From Acinetobacter puyangensis (lineage in GTDB: Bacteria; Pseudomonadota; Gammaproteobacteria; Pseudomonadales; Moraxellaceae): a stretch of DNA of 64,000 nt. Below the pieces are notes generated by a model that worked only from the letters and a program-made list of their open reading frames with translations, made no database searches and was not told where the DNA came from. A program made the position numbers and the translations under genes. The number at the start of each line of letters is the position of its first letter. Within the stretch, counting starts at the first letter, position 1. The stretch covers positions 25,712 to 89,711 of the forward strand of contig NZ_OANT01000012.1 of assembly GCF_900096995.1 (NCBI RefSeq). The letters run 5' to 3'. Of this stretch, positions 56,938 through 64,000 are shown in pieces.

Positions 56938-58284
56938 ATGTTTAGCATGGTGCATGACATGACCTCTTCTTTCGCATCACAACCCGCCCCATTTAATGAA
57001 AAGCGAGCCCGCAAAGCCGCGCTCAGTAGCTTCATCGGTGCTGTCGTTGATTGGTACGACTTTCTACTTTACGGTATTGTTGCGGCCCTAGTCTTTAAAG
57101 ATCAATTTTTTCCCAGTGTCAGTCCAACCATGGGCACCCTTGCTGCTTTTGCAACCTTTGGTGTGGGCTTCTTATTCCGGCCATTAGGCGGCGTTGTGTT
57201 TGGACATTTTGGTGACAAAATCGGTCGTAAGAAAATGCTCTTTCTCACTGTCTTTCTGATGGGTGCAGCAACAGTCATGATTGGACTTTTGCCTAATTTT
57301 GCCCAAATCGGCTGGTGGGCACCTGTTTTACTGGTTACACTCAGAGCAATTCAAGGCTTTGCTGTTGGAGGTGAATGGGGCGGTGCAGCACTGATGGCGG
57401 TGGAAAATGCGCCTGAACACAAGAAAGCATTTTATAGCAGTGGTGTACAGATCGGGTATGGTGTCGGTTTAATGCTGGCCTCTGGTATTGTCTCCTTAAC
57501 GATCATGTCACTGGGACAAGATACGTTTAATGAATGGGGCTGGCGTATTCCATTTCTCGTGAGTATCGTATTAGTGGGTATTGCTCTATGGATTCGTAAC
57601 GATCAGGAAGAATCATCAGAGTTTCTACAACAGGCTAAAAAATCAGTACAGCAGCAAGAAACTTTACCGATCATTCAAGCTATCAAGAACAGCCCAAAAG
57701 GTTTTTTCTTTATCATCGCCTTACGCCTTGCCGAGTTACTCACCATGTATCTGGTGACCACATTTGCCTTAAATTATTCGACACAAAATCTACATATGTC
57801 TTCACAGATATTTCTCAATATCTCGCTGATGGTCGGTGCAATCAGTTGCTTTTCCATTCCCTTTTTTGCCATGATGGCAGATCGCTTTGGACGCCGCCGC
57901 ATGTGTATTTTTGGTGGTTTAATTGGTGCACTTGCCGCATTTCCTTTTTTCATTGCCTTACAAAGCGGTTCTTTGTTCTGGATTGTGATTTTGTCAATTT
58001 TATTGGCCAATCTGGCACATGATATGGTGGTCAGTGTACATCAACCGATTTTTACCGAATTATTTGGTGCCGAATATCGTTATAGCGGTGCAGGTGTCGG
58101 TTATCAGATTGCCAGTATTGTCGGTGGTGGCTTCACACCGTTCATTGCGTCTGCACTGATTGCCATTGCTGGCGGCCACTGGATTTTGGTGGCAATTTAC
58201 CTCACTGTTGGCTGTTTACTGACTGCCATCGTCGCCAGCAAAATGAAAGCACATGTCAATGAGCCATCCCATCTAAAATCTTAA
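56938..58284 (+). CDS. MHS-family MFS transporter (ShiA-like)
   Basis: A 448-residue metabolite:H+ symporter with twelve helices. The N-terminus has VVDWYDFLLYGIVAALVF, the MHS signature. The loop 2-3 motif is GHFGDKIGRKK and the helix 4-5 segment GFAVGGEWGGAALMAVE is diagnostic. Substrates of the family are shikimate, ketoglutarate, proline-betaine and aromatic acids. The ATG at 56959 is an alternative start. The upstream repeats suggest control by an IclR-type regulator, none of which lies nearby. Confidence 0.87.
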   Translation: MFSMVHDMTSSFASQPAPFNEKRARKAALSSFIGAVVDWYDFLLYGIVAALVFKDQFFPSVSPTMGTLAAFATFGVGFLFRPLGGVVFGHFGDKIGRKKMLFLTVFLMGAATVMIGLLPNFAQIGWWAPVLLVTLRAIQGFAVGGEWGGAALMAVENAPEHKKAFYSSGVQIGYGVGLMLASGIVSLTIMSLGQDTFNEWGWRIPFLVSIVLVGIALWIRNDQEESSEFLQQAKKSVQQQETLPIIQAIKNSPKGFFFIIALRLAELLTMYLVTTFALNYSTQNLHMSSQIFLNISLMVGAISCFSIPFFAMMADRFGRRRMCIFGGLIGALAAFPFFIALQSGSLFWIVILSILLANLAHDMVVSVHQPIFTELFGAEYRYSGAGVGYQIASIVGGGFTPFIASALIAIAGGHWILVAIYLTVGCLLTAIVASKMKAHVNEPSHLKS

Positions 58285-58295
58285 ATAGTCTATTT

Positions 58296-59021
58296 TTAGG
58301 GCGTGATTTTAACAAATCGCTCCCCACTGGGTTCAGGCTGATCAGTAATATGTCTGGCCCCCTCCATAATCATCCGAATCATGATCATGGTTTCTTCCGC
58401 CACAATTTGACGTTCATCTGAAGGTAGATCAAGCACTTTTGCACCCATATTAAACACCAATTGGGTAATGGCTTTGGCCACCAGATCGGGACGATGTAAA
58501 GGTTTACGACGTAAATAACCAATACGAATCAAATCTTCCTGCAATTCTTGCTGAAAATAACTCAACTGCCGTTCCACCGCTTTTTTATAAGAGGCTGATC
58601 CGGTATAACCTTCGCGTAATAATAGGCTTAAATTACCATCATCGGCATCCAGCTGTTGCAAGAAAATTTCAATTGAACTGCGAATCACACTGGTATTTCT
58701 TGATGCCCGTAACCGTGCTTCACGAATAATCTGGCGCAAGACTTCCCCAGCCCGATCAATTAATGCAATCGCAAGTTCATCTACATCCTTGAAATGCCGA
58801 TAAAAACTATTTGGTGCGATTCCGGCCTCACGCGCAACCTCACGCAAACTCAAAGATGAAATACTTTTTTCCGACCCGATCAAATTTAAAGTGGCCTGAA
58901 ATAATTCCTGTTGGGTAATGGTGGCTTTGCGTCCTGCGTGACGAGATACAGGTTTTTCCTGATACTCAATATTTTCAATCTGTTGCGGCGTTAAGTCTGC
59001 TTGTTTTGATAACGTCGTCAT
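58296..59021 (-). CDS. TetR-family repressor, FabR/DesT-like
   Basis: A 241-residue TetR regulator. The HTH is SLREVAREAGIAPNSFYRHF near residue 55, close to FabR, which also reads REVAREAGIAPTSFYRHF-like sequence. The helical ligand domain follows. It is divergent from an oxidoreductase/desaturase pair, the layout of DesT-desCB in Pseudomonas, where acyl-CoA state controls desaturation. The ATG at 59021 is chosen over an upstream TTG at 59030. Confidence 0.86.
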   Translation of the reverse strand: MTTLSKQADLTPQQIENIEYQEKPVSRHAGRKATITQQELFQATLNLIGSEKSISSLSLREVAREAGIAPNSFYRHFKDVDELAIALIDRAGEVLRQIIREARLRASRNTSVIRSSIEIFLQQLDADDGNLSLLLREGYTGSASYKKAVERQLSYFQQELQEDLIRIGYLRRKPLHRPDLVAKAITQLVFNMGAKVLDLPSDERQIVAEETMIMIRMIMEGARHITDQPEPSGERFVKITP

Positions 59022-59124
59022 ACATATCAACCATGTTTAATTTTCCTGATTATAGCCTTAGCGAGAGACAACAAGAAAGCTTAATCCAAAATAACGTAAC
59101 GATTTGTTGAACAGACCAACTAAA

Positions 59125-59153
59125 ATATATACATTCATATATACAAGTGTATA
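59125..59153 (+). promoter_or_regulatory. Putative TetR (FabR/DesT) operator
   Basis: Palindrome TATACA-AG-TGTATA at 59140-59153 with the TACA-NN-TGTA core of FabR-type sites. A 9-bp direct repeat ATATATACA lies at 59125-59133 and 59137-59145. It lies about 30 bp before the oxidoreductase ATG. Confidence 0.65.
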
Positions 59154-59183
59154 ATAATTAAAAACCATGATAGAGATGCTGCT

Positions 59184-60254
59184 ATGTTGACATTTCAAAG
59201 CAAAAATCCTTTTTTAGATTTACTCTCCCAAAGTATCTATGATGCTCAGGCAATTAATTTTTGGCTAAAAAAAATCAATCCCCTCTGGTCAACCGAGCAA
59301 ATCCTCGGAAAAATTGTTGAAAAAACAAAGCCTGCTGACAATATTGTCAGTTTAAAAATCCGCTGCAATCAACGTATGCAGTTTGGCAAAGCAGGACAAC
59401 ACCATCCCGTGACTGTTGAAATTGATGGCCGTCGCTATGAACGTAACTATAGTTTGACGCAACTTGATCAACAACATGTTTTATTAACCTTAAAAAAAGT
59501 TGAAAACGGTATTGTCAGTAGCTGGTTTTGCGATACAGCCAAAATTGGTGATGTGGTCGAATTTGGATTACCTTATGGCGAGATGTTATTAGAACAACAA
59601 AACCATAAAGAGATCGTTATTCTGGCCGCAGGCAGTGGCATTACACCCATGTACAGTATGCTTTATGCACTGGTACAACAACAGAAATTGAATGATTACA
59701 ACATTCGTTTGATGTACTGGGCACAGCACCATCAAGAATTAATCTTTCAATCAGAGTTCGCAGCATGGCAGGCACAATATCCGAATTTTAAATTTGAAAC
59801 TTTTGTTACTCAGGAACAGCCGCATGATTTACGCCTAAATGCCGATCATCTTCAATCAATTGAACTTCTTAGTGAAAAAACCGTATTTGCTTGTGGTTCA
59901 TCTGGTTTTGTCAATCAGGCAAAACTGTTATGTCAAGAAGCCAAGTACTTTCAAGCGGAAGCATTTAGTCTGGCACCGATATCAACTGATGAAACAGGAT
60001 TTATTCAAGTTACCTTAACGCAATCCAATAAAACTGTCAGTATTGCCAAGGGACAACCGATATTACAGGGTCTGGAACAGGCGCAAGTCAAACCGACCCA
60101 TGGTTGCCGCATGGGCATTTGCAACAAATGTGCCTGTAAAAAAGTTGAAGGCTCTACCCGAAATCTGAATGACAGTTCGGAAAATCATGAACCCAACCAA
60201 AACTTACGCATTTGTGTCAATAGCGCCAAAAGCGACCTTATTCTAGATTTATAA
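59184..60254 (+). CDS. Ferredoxin reductase for acyl desaturase (DesC-like)
   Basis: A 356-residue flavin-iron-sulfur oxidoreductase. FAD domain with YERNYSLTQ near residue 90, NAD domain with [16 protein letters not shown] near 152, and a C-terminal [2Fe-2S] domain with [13 protein letters not shown] and the last Cys in NLRICVNS. It passes electrons from NAD(P)H to the desaturase encoded 16 bp downstream. Confidence 0.88.
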   Translation: MLTFQSKNPFLDLLSQSIYDAQAINFWLKKINPLWSTEQILGKIVEKTKPADNIVSLKIRCNQRMQFGKAGQHHPVTVEIDGRRYERNYSLTQLDQQHVLLTLKKVENGIVSSWFCDTAKIGDVVEFGLPYGEMLLEQQNHKEIVILAAGSGITPMYSMLYALVQQQKLNDYNIRLMYWAQHHQELIFQSEFAAWQAQYPNFKFETFVTQEQPHDLRLNADHLQSIELLSEKTVFACGSSGFVNQAKLLCQEAKYFQAEAFSLAPISTDETGFIQVTLTQSNKTVSIAKGQPILQGLEQAQVKPTHGCRMGICNKCACKKVEGSTRNLNDSSENHEPNQNLRICVNSAKSDLILDL

Positions 60255-60270
60255 AAATTGGGAGAATCCG

Positions 60271-61371
60271 ATGAACATGCAAGTCAAAACCCAGTATTTC
60301 ACCAACCCCAAAAATCGTAATCTGTCTCAAATAGAGTTAGATGCCCTAGCGCAGGAACTTGATGCGATTAAACAGGAAGTTGTCGACGATCTCGGTGAAA
60401 AAGATGCCCGATATATCCGCCGTGTCTATGCCACCGTTCGTTATACCAGTATTGCAGGACGAGCCTGCTTAATGGCAGGCTGGTTTCCACCAACCTGGTT
60501 ACTCGGTACCACCCTACTTGGCGTATCCAAAATTCTGGAAAATATGGAAGTCGGACATAATGTCATGCACGGACAATATGACTGGATGAATGATCCAAAA
60601 TTCAAAGGCCAAACCTACGAATGGGAAAATGTTGGCACTGGTGATAACTGGCGACAAACTCACAATTTCAAGCATCATACCTATACCAACATTAAAGGCA
60701 TGGATGATGATATCGGCTATGGTCTGGTACGTCTTTTCCCAGAACAACGCTGGAAAGCCGGCTACCTGTTACAACCACTGTACTGTGTACCATTTTGCCT
60801 ACTATTCCAGTGGGGTGTGGCGATCCAGAACCTTGAACTGGGACGGGTAGCAATTGGCCGTAAGACCACTAAACAATTGTGGCAGGAATGGAAACCGGTA
60901 CAGAAAAAAGCAGCTAAAATGCTACTCAAGGATTATGCATTTTTCCCCCTGCTGGCATTACCTTTAGGTACTGCGCTACCTGTACTGGCTGGTAATGTTG
61001 TTGCCAATGGCATTCGTAATGTCTGGACCTTTAGTATTATTTTCTGTGGTCATTTTACCAAGGATGTTGAAGTCTTTCCAAAAACTGTGCTTCAAAATGA
61101 AAGCAAAGGTCATTGGTATATGCGTCAAATCCGTGGCTCATCAAATTTAACCGGATCAGAAGCGTTCCATATCTTAACCGGCCATCTCAGCCATCAGATT
61201 GAACATCATCTGTTCCCGGAAGTTCCAGCACGTCGTTATCGCAAAATGGCACCAAAAGTAGAAGCTGTATGTAAAAAATATGGTTTAAACTACAACAATG
61301 CCAGCCTGTTTAAACAATATGGTCAAGTCATTGGACGTATTTTTAAATATGCGTTGCCGTTTAAGAAATAA
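60271..61371 (+). CDS. Acyl-CoA/fatty acid desaturase (DesB-like)
   Basis: A 366-residue membrane di-iron desaturase. Three His boxes: [10 protein letters not shown] (near residue 98), [10 protein letters not shown] (near 133) and [15 protein letters not shown] (near 310). Hydrophobic stretches surround them (about 55-80 and 165-190, and 215-250). It introduces a cis double bond into acyl chains; the position (delta-9 by analogy) is inferred. GGGAGA lies upstream of the ATG. It is the second gene of the oxidoreductase/desaturase operon. Confidence 0.9.
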   Translation: MNMQVKTQYFTNPKNRNLSQIELDALAQELDAIKQEVVDDLGEKDARYIRRVYATVRYTSIAGRACLMAGWFPPTWLLGTTLLGVSKILENMEVGHNVMHGQYDWMNDPKFKGQTYEWENVGTGDNWRQTHNFKHHTYTNIKGMDDDIGYGLVRLFPEQRWKAGYLLQPLYCVPFCLLFQWGVAIQNLELGRVAIGRKTTKQLWQEWKPVQKKAAKMLLKDYAFFPLLALPLGTALPVLAGNVVANGIRNVWTFSIIFCGHFTKDVEVFPKTVLQNESKGHWYMRQIRGSSNLTGSEAFHILTGHLSHQIEHHLFPEVPARRYRKMAPKVEAVCKKYGLNYNNASLFKQYGQVIGRIFKYALPFKK

Positions 61372-61384
61372 TCGAACAACCTCA

Positions 61385-61414
61385 CAAATTTAGCCTAATT
61401 TTAGGCTAAATTTG
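61385..61414. terminator. Desaturase operon terminator
   Basis: Perfect 14-bp inverted repeat CAAATTTAGCCTAA with TTAGGCTAAATTTG, 2-nt centre. It lies in the convergent gap and can serve both sides. Confidence 0.7.
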
Positions 61415-61447
61415 CTTTAGCTATCTCGTCTTCAAATATCAGATCTA

Positions 61448-61678
61448 TTATAATTTCCCACCCATCATTGATCCTAGAAATATCACCGCCATACCTACCA
61501 ACTGTAAGAAAAACGGATTTTTTGCCACATTCCAATGTAAGATTAAAAATATCAGAGATACAGGTGCAAGCAATAAACAAGCTAATCCCCATAAAATATT
61601 TGTTTTAAATGCTGTAATTAAAAAACCAATTCCACCAATCACAAAAATAATCAAACCCAAATAAACTAAAAAAGTCAT
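61448..61678 (-). CDS. Small three-helix membrane protein
   Basis: A 76-residue protein with hydrophobic segments about 4-24, 28-48 and 56-72, ending MMGGKL. No family recognised. It lies nine bases after the excalibur gene's stop on the same strand, so they are probably co-transcribed. AT-rich. Confidence 0.65.
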   Translation of the reverse strand: MTFLVYLGLIIFVIGGIGFLITAFKTNILWGLACLLLAPVSLIFLILHWNVAKNPFFLQLVGMAVIFLGSMMGGKL

Positions 61679-61687
61679 ATTGTTGTC

Positions 61688-61999
61688 CTATTTACACCAC
61701 TGTTTTTCACAAGGAATACCATCATTATTACCATCCATTTTTGTCCCCGGACAGTTCCGTAAAAAATACGTTGCTTCAGCACAAGAAGTCATTTGTGAAC
61801 AATGTTGTCGTCCATCACAACTAAATGATGAAGTTGCAACCACAGCTTGGACTTGTTGATTTTCACTATCCTTTTGTAAAGCAGTAGAATAAGAATATTC
61901 AGCAGAATCATTTACCTGCTCTACATTATTTATTTGATAATGATCTTTTGCATACCATGCAGCAATCAACATTATCACTATTATCAATAATTTCTGCAT
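61688..61999 (-). CDS. Excalibur-domain protein
   Basis: A 103-residue protein with an N-terminal membrane or signal helix (LLIIVIMLIAAWYA) and a C-terminal excalibur domain. That has CAEATYFLRNCPGTKMDGNN and DGIPCEKQWC, the calcium-loop-like DxDxDGxxCE pattern (here MDGNNDGIPCE), plus extra cysteines earlier. Excalibur domains occur in surface and nuclease-linked proteins. The ATG at 61999 is favoured over 62035, which overlaps the operator. Confidence 0.75.
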   Translation of the reverse strand: MQKLLIIVIMLIAAWYAKDHYQINNVEQVNDSAEYSYSTALQKDSENQQVQAVVATSSFSCDGRQHCSQMTSCAEATYFLRNCPGTKMDGNNDGIPCEKQWCK

Positions 62000-62016
62000 A
62001 AATTCTATACATATTA

Positions 62017-62060
62017 GCACCCAAAACAGGTGCATTATAATCTGAACCTAAAATCGGTGC
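62017..62060. promoter_or_regulatory. Paired 17-bp operator repeats around a shared -10 box
   Basis: GCACCCAAAACAGGTGC (62017-62033) and GAACCTAAAATCGGTGC (62044-62060) agree at 13 of 17 positions, 27 bp apart. Each has palindromic ends. Between them lies ATTATAAT (62034-62041), which reads TATAAT on both strands. The second copy ends next to the XRE start codon. Confidence 0.6.
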
Positions 62061-62061
62061 A

Positions 62062-62322
62062 ATGAGTAACCTAAAATTATCCGTTCATGCACCACAGCAT
62101 GTCTGGCTTCGACAACTTCTAATTCAACGCAGACTAGAGCTAGGGCTTTCCCAACGTTCATTAGCGATGCGTTTAGGCGTAATTTATTCATTTATAGGTA
62201 AAGTGGAAACTGGTGATCGGCGATTAGATTTGTTTGAATTAATAAGTTATTGTAATGCTTTAGAATTAGATCCCATTGATATTTTAAAACAAATTCAAAA
62301 AAATTTTTATACAATTTTATAA
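62062..62322 (+). CDS. XRE-family transcriptional regulator
   Basis: An 86-residue HTH_3 protein: LRQLLIQRRLELGLSQRSLA then MRLGVIYSFIGKVETGDRRL, ending in the dimerisation-type LISYCNALELDPIDIL. There is no clear ribosome site; the operator abuts the ATG, so translation may be nearly leaderless. It probably represses the shared promoter with the excalibur gene. Confidence 0.85.
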   Translation: MSNLKLSVHAPQHVWLRQLLIQRRLELGLSQRSLAMRLGVIYSFIGKVETGDRRLDLFELISYCNALELDPIDILKQIQKNFYTIL

Positions 62323-62366
62323 TCACAATCCCCCAATAAAATATCAGAGGATTGTCCCTCATATCT

Positions 62367-63575
62367 TTACTTGATATTATTTAATATCTCTTGTACTCGT
62401 TGCAATGCATATCTTTGATCTTCATCATTTAATTTAGCCAAATGAATTTCATGTTGTATTGCCCCTCTCCCAACTACTTCTAATGGACCATAATCATCGT
62501 AAGGTTCACCCGTGTAGGCATTAATCGCATGATAATCATCTTGCGTAAAATCCTCACCCAATGCTTGTGCAACATAAATATAAACCCATGCTTCAATGTC
62601 GTCTTGAAACAATTTATTATATAATAAATAATCTATTGCCTTTATATCACCTTGATTTGCCAAATATTTTAACTGAACCTTGGTAATTTCAGTTTGATCA
62701 AAATTTACTTCACTTATATTTAGTGGAGAGTTTTCAATCATCTTTTGATATTGTTGACTAAGTCTGACCAAATCATCAAACTTTTTCCTATTTAATTTCG
62801 CTTGAGTTGTATTGGTATATCGCATTTTCTGATTATCCCAAACAGCACCAAAATTCGACCCCTCTCCTCCATAAGGTGCAATTTGATTGGCTAAATACAA
62901 ATAATATTTTGCGATAATTGCAATAGCATCTTTATTACCTAACGCTGCAAATTTATTTAAGCCTTCTAAATTTTGCTGAATGACTGTAAAACTAAAATAT
63001 TCACCATTGTTACATTCTATTAAATATTCATCGCCATATTCAGTAAAAGACTCAATATCATCATCTAATAAACCATTCTCAAAATCAAAGTTACTCAAAG
63101 CCTCTCGAACTGATTTTAGATTCATATAAAAAAAATTTAAAAACAGAAACTCTCGATAAATCACCTTAACAAGATCAAATAAAAAAACCTTTGATTGTTT
63201 TTCACCAGATAAACTGTTTAATCTTGTGATTAACCTTTGAATATTATATAAAAATTCTCGTCCTTCATAATCATCCCAATGCAAAACATCATCATTCTCC
63301 CAATCATCACCAGAATCATCCGTTGTAGGTAGATCTTTTAAAATATTTAAAGTTAATGCATTGAGTAATTTATGCTGATAATATTGTTGTGAATTATCAT
63401 AACTCACATTAATCAACAAATTTTGTCCTAAAAAACCATTATAAGATTGATAACCTTCATAACACGCTAATAACTCATAAATATGAGAACGTGATAGATT
63501 AAAGTTACATTCTGATTGAATCAGCTTGGCTGTATTGTAAGCAAATTGCTTCAAGCTAGTCTGTGAAGTCGTCAT
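62367..63575 (-). CDS. Large AT-rich protein of unknown function, Sel1-like helices
   Basis: A 402-residue acidic protein. Residues about 8-50 (LKQFAYNTAKLIQSECNFNL, then SRSHIYELLACYEGYQSYNG) recall a short helical N-terminal domain seen before Sel1-repeat and glyoxalase-like proteins on Acinetobacter plasmids. The rest is helical, with Sel1-like pieces such as AALGNKDAIAIIAKYYLYLA and LANQGDIKAIDYLLYN. No catalytic motif is visible. The coding sequence is clearly more AT-rich than the core genes, which suggests transfer. GAGGGAAAG precedes the ATG. It converges on the XRE gene. Confidence 0.6.
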   Translation of the reverse strand: MTTSQTSLKQFAYNTAKLIQSECNFNLSRSHIYELLACYEGYQSYNGFLGQNLLINVSYDNSQQYYQHKLLNALTLNILKDLPTTDDSGDDWENDDVLHWDDYEGREFLYNIQRLITRLNSLSGEKQSKVFLFDLVKVIYREFLFLNFFYMNLKSVREALSNFDFENGLLDDDIESFTEYGDEYLIECNNGEYFSFTVIQQNLEGLNKFAALGNKDAIAIIAKYYLYLANQIAPYGGEGSNFGAVWDNQKMRYTNTTQAKLNRKKFDDLVRLSQQYQKMIENSPLNISEVNFDQTEITKVQLKYLANQGDIKAIDYLLYNKLFQDDIEAWVYIYVAQALGEDFTQDDYHAINAYTGEPYDDYGPLEVVGRGAIQHEIHLAKLNDEDQRYALQRVQEILNNIK

Positions 63576-63912
63576 AACTTTCCCTCATCTTCAATCCATT
63601 ATTTTTGGTTTATGCTATCTATGCATAAAAAATGTTCATTAAGTTCAATGACGCATGTTTAAACAGACTTATGAACCAAACCAAAACGGATTGATATGTT
63701 AGAAAATTTAACGATTAGTGGTACTGTATAAAATATACAATCTAACAGTATAAAATAACCCTTTTTTACTCATGCGTAAGTATGGTAGGCGACCTTATAT
63801 AAAATTTATCAAAATATTTATTAACTTGCAATAATCTTTAATGGATTAATACTTTAATTTTCAGATTATATTATATTTAAAATCACGACTAATTCTTATA
63901 TTCCTCCCCATA
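63576..63912. promoter_or_regulatory. AT-rich gap before the rrn operon
   Basis: About 340 bp between the 402-residue gene and the rrn terminator. It contains a 7-bp inverted repeat TTTATGC/GCATAAA (63609-63629) that could be an operator, and otherwise only AT-rich sequence. No gene seen. Confidence 0.4.
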
Positions 63913-63944
63913 AAAAAACCCCCAAGCATCAGCTTGGGGGTTTT
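63908..63944 (-). terminator. rRNA operon terminator
   Basis: Stem AAAACCCCCAAGC with GCTTGGGGGTTTT, ATCA loop. Leftward it is followed by a T run (TTTTTTTATGG). It ends the rrn transcript just after 5S. Confidence 0.9.
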
Positions 63945-63950
63945 GAATTA

Positions 63951-64000
63951 ATGAGCTGGCGATGACTTACTCTCACATGGGTAACCCCACACTACCATCA
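63951..64000 (-). rRNA. rrf: 5S ribosomal RNA, 3' end (partial)
   Basis: Read on the minus strand, the last 50 bases start TGATGGTAGTGTGGGGTTAC and contain CATGTGAGAGTAAGTCATCG before GCCAGCTCAT. This is the 3' part of gammaproteobacterial 5S rRNA. The rest lies beyond the window. The mature end is approximate. Confidence 0.9.

Noticed and set aside
1..64000. CRISPR arrays, complete insertion sequences, prophage or tRNA genes
   Set aside because: No regularly spaced repeats, transposase frames, phage structural genes or cloverleaf sequences were found on either strand by eye.

Overview
The window is a chromosomal segment of an Acinetobacter species (Moraxellaceae, Gammaproteobacteria). The call rests on AT-rich coding sequence, on protein sequences that read as Acinetobacter orthologues (PcnB, RelA, MetX, ClpX, AspS) and on familiar local orders: folK-pcnB, relA-rlmD near cysM and a GacS/BarA hybrid kinase, tig-clpP-clpX, and metX-metW. 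Most of it is ordinary core genome. The right end runs into the 3' end of a ribosomal RNA operon read leftward: the 5S rRNA tail and its terminator.

Layout from left to right. 1-9.7 kb: folate and RNA metabolism (folK, pcnB), a ComEA-like DNA-binding protein with mazG, an SDR, relA, rlmD, a PolB-type exonuclease and cysM, nearly all leftward. 9.8-15.4 kb: the GacS/BarA hybrid kinase, a crotonase, a GlxR-like dehydrogenase and a hydroxypyruvate-isomerase-like protein. 15.5-20.1 kb: an AT-rich accessory block with an exported CocE-type hydrolase, an AraC-type regulator and a FadL-type porin. 20.2-29 kb: a DUF475 membrane protein, a GATase/methyltransferase pair, class I fumarase, a lipoprotein and the proteostasis group clpX-clpP-tig. 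29-36 kb: a CirA-type iron receptor behind a Fur-like site, leuA behind a candidate leader peptide, metX-metW and a Sel1 protein. 36.3-41.2 kb: a TolC/HlyD/two-permease export operon with no ATPase gene. 41.2-47.9 kb: ogt, an MFS protein, a 267-bp MITE, a ZnuD-like zinc receptor behind a Zur-like palindrome, a YheT hydrolase and a DUF4184 protein. 48-56.6 kb: aspS, small envelope proteins, a pirin, an isochorismatase with a LysR regulator, a PspC protein and a phospholipase D protein. 56.9-61.4 kb: an MHS-family transporter and a TetR (FabR/DesT-like)/oxidoreductase/desaturase module. 61.4-63.6 kb: a small AT-rich accessory cluster (excalibur protein, XRE regulator, large unknown) next to the rrn operon.

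Several neighbours form functional units. The oxidoreductase supplies electrons to the desaturase and the divergent TetR probably senses acyl-CoA. The trigger factor, ClpP and ClpX share nascent-chain folding and proteolysis. MetX and MetW act together in methionine synthesis. The zinc and iron receptors each carry a matching metalloregulator-like site.

The best candidates for undescribed biology are regulatory or architectural: the leucine-rich leader ORF before leuA, the ATPase-less ABC-2 export operon, three GCGCTTAAAT-type repeats before the MHS transporter, paired 17-bp operators between the excalibur and XRE genes, a perfect 10-bp inverted repeat at the LysR start, and the MITE that separates znuD from its likely terminator. 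I found no CRISPR array, complete insertion sequence, prophage or tRNA gene.
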